Source: a bacterium (GTDB lineage: Bacteria > Actinomycetota > Acidimicrobiia > Acidimicrobiales > CATQHL01). From it: a DNA stretch of 64,000 nt. How positions within the stretch are numbered: the first letter of the stretch is position 1; each line of letters begins with the position of its first letter. The DNA lies in assembly GCA_026708055.1 (NCBI GenBank), contig JAPOVS010000039.1, positions 1-64,000 of the forward strand, given 5' to 3'. Shown here one piece after another: positions 9,129 to 17,515 of this stretch. Made by a program: the position numbers and the translations under genes. The notes beneath the pieces were generated by a model that saw nothing but the letters and a program-made list of their open reading frames with translations, was not told where the DNA came from and searched no databases.

Positions 9129-9429
9129 TGGTATGCAGCCTGTGCATCCCGGGGAGATTCTGGGCGAGGAACTCGCTGAGCGAGGCCTGTCGGCCAGTGC
9201 TCTCGCGTCAGCTCTGGGTGTTCCCACCAATCGGGTGACGGCGATTCTTAACGGCCAGCGCGGTGTCACGGCGGACACGGCTCTTCGCCTGGCGCGCTAC
9301 TTCGGCACGACGCCACAACTCTGGCTGAATCGGCAGAAGACGTTCGAACTGCGCGTCGCGGAGATTCGATCCGGAAGCGAGATTGCGCGCCGGGTGCAGC
9401 CCGCCGAACCCATACGGGCAACCGGTTGA
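9115..9429 (+). CDS. HigA-type antitoxin, no toxin partner
   Basis: The 104-residue protein carries the HigA/VapI signature: PVHPGEILGEELAERGLSAS, a helix-turn-helix (ALASALGVPTNRVTAILNGQ) and RGVTADTALRLARYFGT with WLNRQ. An alternative start at 9133 would remove six residues. HigA antitoxins bind DNA and the HigB ribonuclease, whose gene normally lies just upstream. Here the upstream gene is the C26 hydrolase and downstream is mcrC on the opposite strand, so no toxin is present. It may be a solitary regulator or the survivor of a broken pair. Confidence 0.88.
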   Translation: MNSGSGMQPVHPGEILGEELAERGLSASALASALGVPTNRVTAILNGQRGVTADTALRLARYFGTTPQLWLNRQKTFELRVAEIRSGSEIARRVQPAEPIRATG

Positions 9430-9516
9430 CGAACACAGGGGCATGGTGGCCGTCAAGAATCTCCTACATGCGGGTGAGGATCGATCCGATAGTCGTGCGC
9501 CGGCGAGTCGTCGGGC

Positions 9517-10728
9517 TCAGGCGGCGTTCGGCCACGCTGTTGCCTCGTCGCGCAGGGCCTTCACTCTGTCCGCGATCGCGCTGAGGCGCTCCAGCACCTC
9601 GTCCAATGTCCCCGACAGGTCGAGGGCGACGACTTCGAGTCGGCGGTGTGATCCCCTGAGGCGGTAGATCGCGGGTTCGGCCTCGCCCTTGGCATAGACG
9701 AGCAGTCCGCCGGGCAGGTCGGCGGCGGTGACGTAGGCGAGCAATTGGTAGATGTCGGCGTTCGGCAGGCCCCCGGCGAGGTTCTTGTACTTGGCGTCGC
9801 CCACGAACACCACCGAAGCGCCGTGGCGCCAGGTGAGGTCGGGTCGGAGGCTCACCGCTCCGCCCTCGTCGAGGCTCCGGATCTTCTGTTCCCCGAATGT
9901 CTCGGCGGAGAGTCCGAGCGCCTGCCGGAGCCCGGTGGTCACGAGATCCTGGAAGACGGTGGTCATGTCCACCCGGAATCCGGACGCCCGCAAGCCGCCG
10001 CGGCCCGACTCGAAGGCGCAGTGCTGTAGCACCAGGCGAGCTAGCCCCACGACCTCGCGGTAGTGCTCGTTCAGCCGGTCGAAGTGAACGCCCGGGACGG
10101 CGCCGGCCGGATACTCCACCGTCGAGACGTTCGTCAGGATCCCAGCGATCCAGCCGAGTTCCCTGCGGGCGGCCGGCGAGCGGAGCCGCATCCGGCCCAG
10201 TATGCCGACCGCCGACTTCACGAGCCGGTTCGCTGTGATGTCGTCGGTGAATTCGTCGAAGCGAACCTCGATCGGCGGTGCAATGCCGTGCCGCCGGCGG
10301 ATCTGCTCGTCGATCCTGATCCGGCCGCGCACCGTCGGCAGCGCGTCGTCCTCACTGCGGTACCCGTGAAGCAGGCCGCGCCCGAAGGCCCGGCGGGCGG
10401 CTGATCCCAGCGCCAGGGCCAGCACGTCGGCCGGTGCCTCGTCACGCGGATAGTCGAACAACTCGTGCCTGGGTTCGAAGGTGCCGGCGGCGAAGCAGAC
10501 GAGCGTCAGCAGCTGCGGGATGCCGATCTTCGGTGCGATGAGCACCGACAGGTCGCCGACCTCGACCGCTCCGACGACCGAACCGGGTGTGAGATGGTAC
10601 GCCCCGTCGGTCCCCGCAGCGGGCTCCATCGTCAGCGACAGCCCGGCCTGATCGAGGGAGTCGCGCTGCTCGACGGACAGGCGGTGCGGCCCGCTGCGGA
10701 CGTGCTCCCGCAGGTCAAGCCGCCTCAC
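9517..10728 (-). CDS. mcrC: McrC-family restriction subunit
   Basis: The 403-residue protein begins at a GTG (10728), has a long N-terminal all-beta/helical domain, and ends with a PD-(D/E)xK nuclease core: SLRPDLTWRHG followed by VVFVGDAKYK (about residues 290-312). McrC is the nuclease partner that is delivered by the McrB NTPase ring and cuts DNA carrying modified cytosine. It lies 132 nt downstream of mcrB on the same strand. The catalytic Asp and the D-x-K pair are intact, so the system looks functional. Confidence 0.88.
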   Translation of the reverse strand: MRRLDLREHVRSGPHRLSVEQRDSLDQAGLSLTMEPAAGTDGAYHLTPGSVVGAVEVGDLSVLIAPKIGIPQLLTLVCFAAGTFEPRHELFDYPRDEAPADVLALALGSAARRAFGRGLLHGYRSEDDALPTVRGRIRIDEQIRRRHGIAPPIEVRFDEFTDDITANRLVKSAVGILGRMRLRSPAARRELGWIAGILTNVSTVEYPAGAVPGVHFDRLNEHYREVVGLARLVLQHCAFESGRGGLRASGFRVDMTTVFQDLVTTGLRQALGLSAETFGEQKIRSLDEGGAVSLRPDLTWRHGASVVFVGDAKYKNLAGGLPNADIYQLLAYVTAADLPGGLLVYAKGEAEPAIYRLRGSHRRLEVVALDLSGTLDEVLERLSAIADRVKALRDEATAWPNAA

Positions 10729-10751
10729 GACTCGGGCCCCTCGGCGGAACC

Positions 10752-10835
10752 GGAGATGCCACCTGTTCGGGGGGCGCCCCGCGGTGGGTGCCCTGGGCCA
10801 GCCAAAGGGCCGGGAGATGTCACCTGTTCGGGGGG
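10752..10835. repeat. Two 23-bp direct repeats between mcrB and mcrC
   Basis: The segment GGAGATGCCACCTGTTCGGG continuing with three more G occurs at 10752-10774 and again, with one mismatch (C to T), at 10813-10835, 61 bp apart. Both copies lie in the 132-nt mcrB-mcrC spacer. They could come from an insertion or slippage event, or form paired sites or RNA structures controlling mcrC. Confidence 0.7.
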
Positions 10836-10860
10836 TCCGCTGCCCGCGGCGGCGAATGCA

Positions 10861-12666
10861 TCACCCGGTCTCCTCGCCGTCGCCGGAGCCGTCACGATCC
10901 GTCCTGCCGTGCTCGTCGGGTGGTTCGCCGTCGGCCTGTGGCGTGCCCGGTCCGCCCGTCTGTTGCAGCGCGGCGAGGTCGAATTCGCTCAGCCGGTCGT
11001 GCTGCCCGTAGAGGCACTCCTCGACGTAGGGGAGGACGCTGTGCGTCCAGATGCGCTCCACGGCCTCGTCGTCGAGGCCGGACTTCATGAAGTGGCTCGG
11101 TCCGACGGCGGCGTGCCGGTCGTCGCGGAGGAGTTCGTTGGCTCGTTCCAGAACGTCGGCGACCCAATCCATGCCGCGGGCGTTGACCTTCAGCCAGCGG
11201 CGCAGCAGACCCTTGATCGGCTCGGCGTCCGGATGGAACTCCACGAAGTAGAAGCGCCGGCGCAGCGCCGAGTCGACCAGCGCGATCGATCGGTCGGCCG
11301 TGTTCATCGTGCCGATGAAATAAAGGTTGGGTGGGAGCGAGAAGTCCGCCTCTTCGCCGCTCTGGTACTGGAGCCTGATTCCCCGCTTGCGGTACTCCAG
11401 CAGGAAGTACAACTCCCCGAACACCTTGGCGAGGTTGCCGCGATTGATCTCGTCGATGATCAGGAAATGCTTCGCGGCCGGATTAGCCCGCGCCGCCTCG
11501 GCGACCCGCGGCAGCGGGCCGTCGCGCAACTCGAACCCTGGCTGCCCACCCTGCATCGTCGGGCGGAAGCCCTGCACAAAGTCCTCATAGGCGTAGGAGG
11601 GGTGCATCTGCACGAGCGTGACCCGGTCGTCGGACCCGGCAAGGTGTTGAGCCAGCGCCTGCGCGACGTACGTCTTCCCCGTGCCCGGCGGCCCCTGGAA
11701 GATGATCTGCCGCTTGTCGTCGAGCAGTTTCTCGATCCGGTGAAGGAAATCATCGGGCTCGGTCAGGAGCAGCTTGCGGGCGAGTTCGGCGAGACCAGGT
11801 GCCGGGGGTTCGCTGGCATCCTCCGCGGGGTCGTCCTCACCGGTGGCGTCGTCGTCACCCGTTGCTTGCAGTACGTTCACATAGAAGTCGAAGTCCGCGC
11901 CGTGCTCGGCCTCGAGGGCGCTGCGGATCTGTTGCAATTTCCGGTCGGTGTCGGTCGTCTCCTCGGTCACGAGATCTGCGAAATCATTGACGAGCTTCTC
12001 GCTATCGTCGGCAGTGAGGATCCGCTCGAACGTGTCGGGGTGCACCAAGTGGAGCACGGCCCTCCGCTGCGCACGGGCCTTGTTCGGGTGCCCGCGGAGC
12101 AGTCGGCCACGAGGGTCCACCCCGTTGACGAACTCCTTGAACGCCCACGGATCGTCCAGTCGGGGCCCTCGCTCGACACGCGGGACCTCCTTCCACTGCT
12201 CGGCGAACTCGATGATGAATCCAACCTGCTCGGGGCGGTAGAGGTTGAGCGCCTGACTGAAGGCGACTCCAGGTGTGAGGCCCTTGGCGACCGCGTCGGG
12301 CATTGTTGCAATCGGCGCCCCCCAGCCGAGCACCACATCGATCTTCCTGCGCTTGGTCTCACCTTTCATGCTGTTCCGGCTGATGATCAGAAGGTGTGCA
12401 TACAGCACCTCTGCCATCAGCTGGTGGACCTCCGGCGGGCTTCCTTCGAGTTGCTCCCTCAGCTTGTCCTCGAAACTGCCAGCGCCCTCGTCGGGTCTGT
12501 CGAGAAATCGTTCCCGCAGCTCGCGCAGCCTGCTGAGCGTCCAGATCGGCGCGCCTGGCGTGAACAGCGAATCGTCGTCGCGCAGAGCGCGTTCCACCCA
12601 GAGGTCTGCCGCGGCGTAGACGTTCTCGACACCCTCCCATACCGCGCTGGTCAGTCTGCTGGTCAT
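10861..12666 (-). CDS. mcrB: McrB-family AAA+ restriction NTPase
   Basis: The 601-residue protein has an N-terminal half of about 300 residues that probably recognises DNA, then a McrB-type AAA+ module: GPPGTGKT at residues 325-332, HPSYAYEDFVQGFRP, Walker B FLIIDEINRGN, and the family signature GTMNTADRS (about 452-460) followed by ALRRRF. McrB forms hexamers that use GTP or ATP to drive the McrC nuclease. The C-terminal tail after WTHSVLPYVEECL is acidic and low-complexity. The ATG at 12666 follows GCGAGG at a somewhat long distance. The N-terminal domain type was not recognised. Confidence 0.9.
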   Translation of the reverse strand: MTSRLTSAVWEGVENVYAAADLWVERALRDDDSLFTPGAPIWTLSRLRELRERFLDRPDEGAGSFEDKLREQLEGSPPEVHQLMAEVLYAHLLIISRNSMKGETKRRKIDVVLGWGAPIATMPDAVAKGLTPGVAFSQALNLYRPEQVGFIIEFAEQWKEVPRVERGPRLDDPWAFKEFVNGVDPRGRLLRGHPNKARAQRRAVLHLVHPDTFERILTADDSEKLVNDFADLVTEETTDTDRKLQQIRSALEAEHGADFDFYVNVLQATGDDDATGEDDPAEDASEPPAPGLAELARKLLLTEPDDFLHRIEKLLDDKRQIIFQGPPGTGKTYVAQALAQHLAGSDDRVTLVQMHPSYAYEDFVQGFRPTMQGGQPGFELRDGPLPRVAEAARANPAAKHFLIIDEINRGNLAKVFGELYFLLEYRKRGIRLQYQSGEEADFSLPPNLYFIGTMNTADRSIALVDSALRRRFYFVEFHPDAEPIKGLLRRWLKVNARGMDWVADVLERANELLRDDRHAAVGPSHFMKSGLDDEAVERIWTHSVLPYVEECLYGQHDRLSEFDLAALQQTGGPGTPQADGEPPDEHGRTDRDGSGDGEETG

Positions 12667-12885
12667 CGGTGTGGTGCCTCGCTTCGGTCGGGAGGATCGT
12701 CACGGTTCGATGGGAACTCGGGCTCATCGGTGTTGAACCGGTGGTGAGCCCGTCGTCCGCCGGGCAGCCTACGCCCCGCCGATAGGCGGTCGTCGTGGCC
12801 AGCGCCGCCTTGACGGAGTCTGCCGGGCCCGACCCGATCTCCGGCTGGTTCGTCGCCCGCGCCGCGCTCGACTGACTGGGCGGGA

Positions 12886-12950
12886 CTTGCACAGTGGTCT
12901 GCGCAATACTTGTACTATCAAATGTGCAGTTCTTGTATTATTAGTTGTGC
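12886..12950. repeat. Three 19-bp units with a 23-bp period
   Basis: Units begin at 12886, 12909 and 12932. The second (CTTGTACTATCAAATGTGC) and third (CTTGTATTATTAGTTGTGC) match at 15 of 19 positions; the first is more degenerate and matches mainly at the ends. A 23-bp period puts the units on roughly the same face of the helix every second turn. They overlap the promoter of the gene at 12971 and look like operator sites. Confidence 0.6.
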
Positions 12951-12958
12951 GAGAGGTG

Positions 12959-12964
12959 TAGTAT
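12959..12964 (+). promoter_or_regulatory. Leaderless -10 box TAGTAT
   Basis: TAGTAT ends 6 nt before the GTG at 12971. TTGTAT at 12933-12938 could act as a -35 element, though its 20-nt spacer is long. Confidence 0.6.
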
Positions 12965-12970
12965 CGCGGT

Positions 12971-14242
12971 GTGAGCGATGGCGGACACCTCAGCAGAGCG
13001 GCCACCCACGCCGGATCGGACGGCTATTTGCCCCGGTTGGTGGACCCTTGGATCGCCGAGATCCTGGACTCGGCGCCCGCGGTGATGATCACCGGGCCGC
13101 GGGCCGCGGGCAAGACCACGACAGCGTCGCGGCACGCGAGGCGCGTCGTGCGCCTCGACGAGGAGTCCGAGGCGCTGGCGTTCAGAGCCGATCCCGACGC
13201 GGCTCTGCGAGGTCTCCCCGAGCCTGTTCTGCTGGACGAGTGGCAGGAGTGCCCCGGGGTGCTGGGCGCCGTGAAGCGCGCGGTGGACAGTCAGCGGCAG
13301 CCGGGCAGGTTCATAATCGCCGGATCCGTGCGCACGGAGTTCGACCCGGCACTGTGGCCCGGAACCGGGCGCTTGATCCGGGTGGCGATGCACCCCTTGA
13401 CCGCTGCCGAGCGCCTCGGCTCCGGCAGCCGCCCGTTTCTGAGCCGGCTCTTGGATGACGCCCCGCCGATGCCGGCGCCCGATACTCCGGACCTGCGCGG
13501 CTACGTCGAGTTGGCCGTAGTGGGCGGGTTCCCCGAGCCCGCGACCCAACTGCAGGGACGGGTGAGGGACGCCTGGTTCGAGACCTACCTGACGCAGCTG
13601 ACCGTTCACCGGCCAGGGCCTCCCAACGGCCCCGACCCGGCGCGCATCGGCGCGTTCTTCCAGGCGTACGCGTTCAACACGGCGGGTGTTGTGAACGACG
13701 CCACCCTCGCCGGCACCGCCGGCATCAACCACCGAACTTGCGTGGCGTACACGCGGCTGTTGATCGACGAGGGGGCCATCGGGCAACTTCCCGCATGGAG
13801 CAGCAACCTATTGAAGAGGCTGACGCGAAGTCCGAAGCGGTACGTGGCCGATACCGGACTTTGGGCGGCTGCGGTCTCTGCCGACGCAAGCGTGGTCATG
13901 AGCAACGGCGACCTGCTGGGCCGCCTGATCGAGACCTTCGTGGTCAATCAGTTGCGGGCCGAGTCCGTGGTTGATCCGTGCCGGCCGCGCCTGTACCACC
14001 TACGAGACCGCGAGGGCAGGCACGAGATCGACGTGATCGCCGATCTCGGGGCCCGTGGGGTCATCGCCATCGAGATCAAGGCCCACAGCGCGCCCGGTGC
14101 GCGGGACGCCCGGCACCTCCTGTGGCTGCGCGACCAGTTGGGGCACCGCTTCGTTGCCGGCGCGGTGCTTCACACCGGCCCGAGGCACTTCCGGCTGACC
14201 GAGGGAATCGAAGCGATCCCGATCAGCGCCCTCTGGTCCTGA
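12971..14242 (+). CDS. DUF4143-type ATPase (AAA_14 family)
   Basis: The 423-residue protein has a P-loop domain with Walker A GPRAAGKTT (about residues 42-50) and VLLDEWQECP as Walker B/sensor region, then the DUF4143 C-terminal domain containing KRYVADTGLWAA, a helix region and HEIDVIADLGARGVIAIEIKA, which has the E-x-K arrangement of a restriction-nuclease-like fold. Such proteins are common accessory genes in bacteria and archaea; their function is not established. The GTG start at 12971 is fixed by the leaderless promoter just upstream. It stands next to McrBC but is transcribed away from it. Confidence 0.85.
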   Translation: MSDGGHLSRAATHAGSDGYLPRLVDPWIAEILDSAPAVMITGPRAAGKTTTASRHARRVVRLDEESEALAFRADPDAALRGLPEPVLLDEWQECPGVLGAVKRAVDSQRQPGRFIIAGSVRTEFDPALWPGTGRLIRVAMHPLTAAERLGSGSRPFLSRLLDDAPPMPAPDTPDLRGYVELAVVGGFPEPATQLQGRVRDAWFETYLTQLTVHRPGPPNGPDPARIGAFFQAYAFNTAGVVNDATLAGTAGINHRTCVAYTRLLIDEGAIGQLPAWSSNLLKRLTRSPKRYVADTGLWAAAVSADASVVMSNGDLLGRLIETFVVNQLRAESVVDPCRPRLYHLRDREGRHEIDVIADLGARGVIAIEIKAHSAPGARDARHLLWLRDQLGHRFVAGAVLHTGPRHFRLTEGIEAIPISALWS

Positions 14243-14268
14243 CCACTCCGACCCGGTCTGAAGTTGGC

Positions 14269-14904
14269 TCAGGCCAGGCCGAATTGGCGGTCGCCGGCGT
14301 CGCCGAGGCCGGGGACGATGAAGGCGACCTCGTTGAGGTGGCTGTCGACGGCGGCGGTGAAGATGTCGGCGTCGAATCCCTTGGCGCGGAACGCCTCGAC
14401 GCCCTCGGGGGCGGCCAGCACGCAGACGACTGTGATCGGCCCGGCGTTGGAGTCGGTGAGCAGGCCGCAGGTGTGGATGAGCGAGCCGCCGGTGGCGAGC
14501 ATGGGGTCGAGCACCAAGACCGGGTGGCCGTCCAGATCCTCGGGGACGGTGTTGACGTAGGCGTCGGGCAGCAGGGTCTCCTCGTTGCGTTTGGCGCCGA
14601 CGAAACCCACCCGGGCGTTCGGCAGCAGTTCCAGCGTGGCGTTGAGCATCCCCAGCCCGGCCCGCAGCACCGGCACCACCAAGGGTGGATCGGTGATTTG
14701 CACGCCCACCGACGGAGCCATGGGCGTGTCGATCTGCACGGTGGTGACCGGTTGGGATCGCAGCGCCTCGTAGACCAGGAAGGTGGACAGCTCGGCCAGG
14801 TTCCGCCGGAATCCGGCCCGCTTGGTCTCGGTTCGGCGGAGGCGCGTGAGCCTCTCGGCCGCGAGGGGATGATCGACGACGGTGACGTTCACGGCGTCAA
14901 GCAT
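14269..14904 (-). CDS. upp: Uracil phosphoribosyltransferase
   Basis: The 211-residue protein matches UPRTase throughout: HPLAAERLTRLRR, FRRNLAELSTFLVYEA, VPVLRAGLGM, and the PRPP loop VLVLDPMLATGGS followed by FIVPGLGDAGDRQFG. It converts uracil and PRPP to UMP for pyrimidine salvage. The start at 14904 gives MLDAVNVTVV; a GTG four codons later is an alternative, since neither has a strong ribosome-binding site. It is divergent from deoC, which salvages the sugar part of deoxynucleosides. Confidence 0.95.
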   Translation of the reverse strand: MLDAVNVTVVDHPLAAERLTRLRRTETKRAGFRRNLAELSTFLVYEALRSQPVTTVQIDTPMAPSVGVQITDPPLVVPVLRAGLGMLNATLELLPNARVGFVGAKRNEETLLPDAYVNTVPEDLDGHPVLVLDPMLATGGSLIHTCGLLTDSNAGPITVVCVLAAPEGVEAFRAKGFDADIFTAAVDSHLNEVAFIVPGLGDAGDRQFGLA

Positions 14905-14987
14905 GCCCGATGGTGCCGCCGCCAGCCAGCGAGCCCGACCGCAGCCGCGCCGTGGACGCCGACTGTCCGAATCCGGGGCGCGGGCTC

Positions 14988-14993
14988 TAGTGT
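14988..14993 (+). promoter_or_regulatory. Leaderless -10 box TAGTGT
   Basis: TAGTGT ends 7 nt before the GTG at 15001; there is no ribosome-binding site before that start. Confidence 0.55.
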
Positions 14994-15000
14994 CAGGAAT

Positions 15001-15966
15001 GTGAACACCGTGGCGACACGGGCGGCATCGGTGGCGGTCGCCGAGCGCACCGGCGAGCGAGAGGCGCTTCCCGAACGTCTCGTCGGTCTGCCGATCACTC
15101 CCACCGACGCCGTCGGGTTGACCGAGCGTGCCGACGCCCTCGCCAAGCGGTCGATCAAGACGACGGCCAAGGCTGCCGCGCTCGCGCTGGCGGTGCGCTG
15201 CATGGACCTCACCACCCTCGAAGGCGCCGACACGCCGGGCAAGGTGCTGTCGCTCTGCGCCAAGGCGCTGCGGCCCGAACCGGCCGACCCGGCGGTCCCG
15301 CCCGCGGCGGCGGTGTGCGTGTACCCCGAACTGGTGGGTGTGGCCGCCGGCGCCCTGGCCGGCGCGCCGGTGCGCGTCGCCAGCGTGGCGGGTTCGTTCC
15401 CCGCCGGGCTCGGCCCGATCGGGGTGCGCCTGGCTGAGATCGCCGACGCCGCCGCCGCCGGTGCCGACGAGATCGACATCGTGCTGAACCGCTCGGCGTT
15501 CCTGGCGGGCCGCTACCGGCAGGCATTCGACGAGGTGGCAGCCTCGAAGGAGGCGGCAGATCACGCCCACCTGAAGGTCATCCTGGAGACCGGCGAGCTG
15601 GGGTCCTACGACGCGGTGCGCAAGGCGTCGATGCTTGCGATGGCCGCCGGAGCGGACTTCATCAAGACCTCCACCGGCAAGATCGGCACGTCGGCGACCC
15701 TGCCCGTGGCGCTGTGCATGGCCGAGGCCATCAGGGATTTTGCCGACGCCGACGGCCGAGCCGTTGGCCTGAAGGTGGCCGGCGGCATCCGCACGGCCAA
15801 GCAGTCCTGGCAGTACCTGGTGGTGATGGCCGAGACCCTGGGGTCGCAGTGGCTGCACCCCGACCTGTTCCGCATCGGCGCCTCCAGCCTGCTGAACGAC
15901 GTGCTGCTGCAACTGGATCGACTGGGCACGGGTCGCTACCCGCGCCCGGACAAGACAGTGGTGTGA
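15001..15966 (+). CDS. deoC: Deoxyribose-phosphate aldolase
   Basis: The 321-residue protein has the class I DERA signature: VCVYPELVGVA, ADEIDIVLNRSAFLAG, the Schiff-base Lys222 in GADFIKTSTGK and Lys258 in LKVAGGI. It splits 2-deoxyribose-5-phosphate into acetaldehyde and glyceraldehyde-3-phosphate. The N-terminal ~50 residues extend beyond the short E. coli-type enzyme and resemble the longer DERA subgroup. The aldehyde dehydrogenase gene starts 4 nt after its stop, well suited to oxidise the acetaldehyde or a related aldehyde. Confidence 0.94.
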   Translation: MNTVATRAASVAVAERTGEREALPERLVGLPITPTDAVGLTERADALAKRSIKTTAKAAALALAVRCMDLTTLEGADTPGKVLSLCAKALRPEPADPAVPPAAAVCVYPELVGVAAGALAGAPVRVASVAGSFPAGLGPIGVRLAEIADAAAAGADEIDIVLNRSAFLAGRYRQAFDEVAASKEAADHAHLKVILETGELGSYDAVRKASMLAMAAGADFIKTSTGKIGTSATLPVALCMAEAIRDFADADGRAVGLKVAGGIRTAKQSWQYLVVMAETLGSQWLHPDLFRIGASSLLNDVLLQLDRLGTGRYPRPDKTVV

Positions 15967-15970
15967 GGCG

Positions 15971-17515
15971 GTGAGCGACCCCGGCGACCACCTGCCCGCC
16001 CCGCCTGCCGGGGACTCTCCCGGCGCCGAGGTCCCCGAGAGGGTGCCGGCCGCGCCGGCGGACTTCGGCCCGGCCTCCTACGCCCCGGCGCCCGAAGGCA
16101 CCGACCTGGTGCAGATCGCGGCGGACTACGGCCTGTTCATCGGCGGCGAGTTGGTGCCGGCCCGCAGCGACCGGGCGGCGCCGACGGTGAACCCCGCCAC
16201 CGGGGAGACCCTGGCGACGTTCGCGGTCGGGGGCACCGAGGACGTGGACCGGGCGGTGCTTGCCGCCCGCGACGCCTACGAATCGCGATGGCGGGACACG
16301 CCGGGCCGCGTGCGGGCGCGCTATCTGTACCGCATCGCCCGGCTGCTTCAGGAGCGGTCCCGGGAGTTCGCCGTGCTGGAGACGCTCGACGGCGGCAAAC
16401 CCATCAAGGAGTCCCGCGACGTGGATCTGCCCCTGGCGGCGGCGCACTTCTTCCACCACGCCGGCTGGGCCGACAAGCTGGACTACGCCTTCGCCGGCGC
16501 CGAGGCGCGGCCGGTGGGCGTGGTGGGGCAGGTGATCCCCTGGAACTTCCCGCTGCTGATGGCGGCCTGGAAGCTGGCCCCCGCCCTGGCCGCCGGCAAC
16601 ACCGTCGTGCTGAAGCCGGCGGAGACCACGCCGCTGACCGCGCTGCTGCTGACCGAGGTGCTGCAGGACGCCGACCTTCCGCCGGGGGTGGTCAACATCG
16701 TCACCGGCGACGGCACCACCGGTGCCGCCACGGTGGCCCATCCCGGCGTCGACAAGGTGGCGTTCACCGGGTCCACGGCGGTCGGCAAGGAGATCCAGCG
16801 CACCCTGGCCGGCACTGGCCGGCGCCTCACGCTGGAACTCGGCGGCAAGGCGGCCAACGTCATCTTCGAGGATGCGGCGCTGGATCAGGTGACCGAGGGC
16901 ATCGTCGGTGGCATCTACTTCAACCAGGGGCAGGTCTGCTGCGCCGGTTCGCGCCTGCTGGTGCAGGAGAGCGTGGCGGACGTGGTGATCTCCAAGCTGC
17001 GCCATCGCATGGACACACTGCTGGTCGGTGACCCCTTGGACAAGAACACCGACATCGGGGCCCTCAACTCGGCCGCCCAGCTGCGCAAGATCACCGAGCT
17101 CGTGGAGTCGGGCGTGCAGCAGGGCGCCGAGCTGTACCAGCCGCCCTGCGCCCTGCCGGAGCGGGGCTGGTTCTTCCCGCCGACGCTGTTCTGCGACGTG
17201 TCGCCGTCGCACCGGATCGCCCGGGAGGAGATCTTCGGCCCGGTGCTGTCGGTGCTGACGTTCCGCACCGCGGAGGAGGCCGTGGAGAAGGCCAACAACA
17301 CCCCCTACGGGCTGTCGGCGGGCATCTGGACCGAGAAGGGGTCGCGGATCCTGTGGATGGCCGAGCGGATGCAGGCCGGCGTGGTGTGGGCCAACACGTT
17401 CAACCGCTTCGACCCGGCCAGCCCGTTCGGCGGCTACCGGGAGAGCGGCTTCGGGCGCGAGGGCGGCCGTCAGGGGCTGCTGCCGTACCTGGAACTGCAG
17501 GGAAGCGTCCGATGA
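15971..17515 (+). CDS. Aldehyde dehydrogenase family protein
   Basis: The 514-residue protein is a full-length NAD(P)-dependent aldehyde dehydrogenase. After a 45-residue Pro-rich N-terminal extension come IPWNFPLLMAAWKLAPALA, VAFTGSTAVGK (cofactor site), the general base Glu289 in TLELGGKAAN, the nucleophile Cys323 in NQGQVCCAGSR, and REEIFGPVLSV near the C terminus. It is probably co-translated with deoC (4-nt gap) and with the shorter homologue that follows (ATGA overlap). The deoC-ALDH-ALDH order is seen in other actinobacteria; oxidation of acetaldehyde from deoxyribose breakdown is the simplest role. Confidence 0.9.
   Translation: MSDPGDHLPAPPAGDSPGAEVPERVPAAPADFGPASYAPAPEGTDLVQIAADYGLFIGGELVPARSDRAAPTVNPATGETLATFAVGGTEDVDRAVLAARDAYESRWRDTPGRVRARYLYRIARLLQERSREFAVLETLDGGKPIKESRDVDLPLAAAHFFHHAGWADKLDYAFAGAEARPVGVVGQVIPWNFPLLMAAWKLAPALAAGNTVVLKPAETTPLTALLLTEVLQDADLPPGVVNIVTGDGTTGAATVAHPGVDKVAFTGSTAVGKEIQRTLAGTGRRLTLELGGKAANVIFEDAALDQVTEGIVGGIYFNQGQVCCAGSRLLVQESVADVVISKLRHRMDTLLVGDPLDKNTDIGALNSAAQLRKITELVESGVQQGAELYQPPCALPERGWFFPPTLFCDVSPSHRIAREEIFGPVLSVLTFRTAEEAVEKANNTPYGLSAGIWTEKGSRILWMAERMQAGVVWANTFNRFDPASPFGGYRESGFGREGGRQGLLPYLELQGSVR

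Larger units (their letters stand above)
12667..12970. other. Divergent intergenic region mcrB / DUF4143 ATPase
   Basis: These 304 nt hold no gene. The left two thirds are G+C-rich without visible structure. The right part (12886-12970) is markedly A+T-rich and carries the 23-bp-period repeats and a leaderless promoter listed separately. Confidence 0.6.

Noticed and set aside
10465-12747. A 760-codon open frame on the plus strand opposite mcrBC
   Set aside because: It is a shadow of the strongly supported mcrB/mcrC genes; high G+C in codon position three leaves antisense frames open. No motif was recognised in it.
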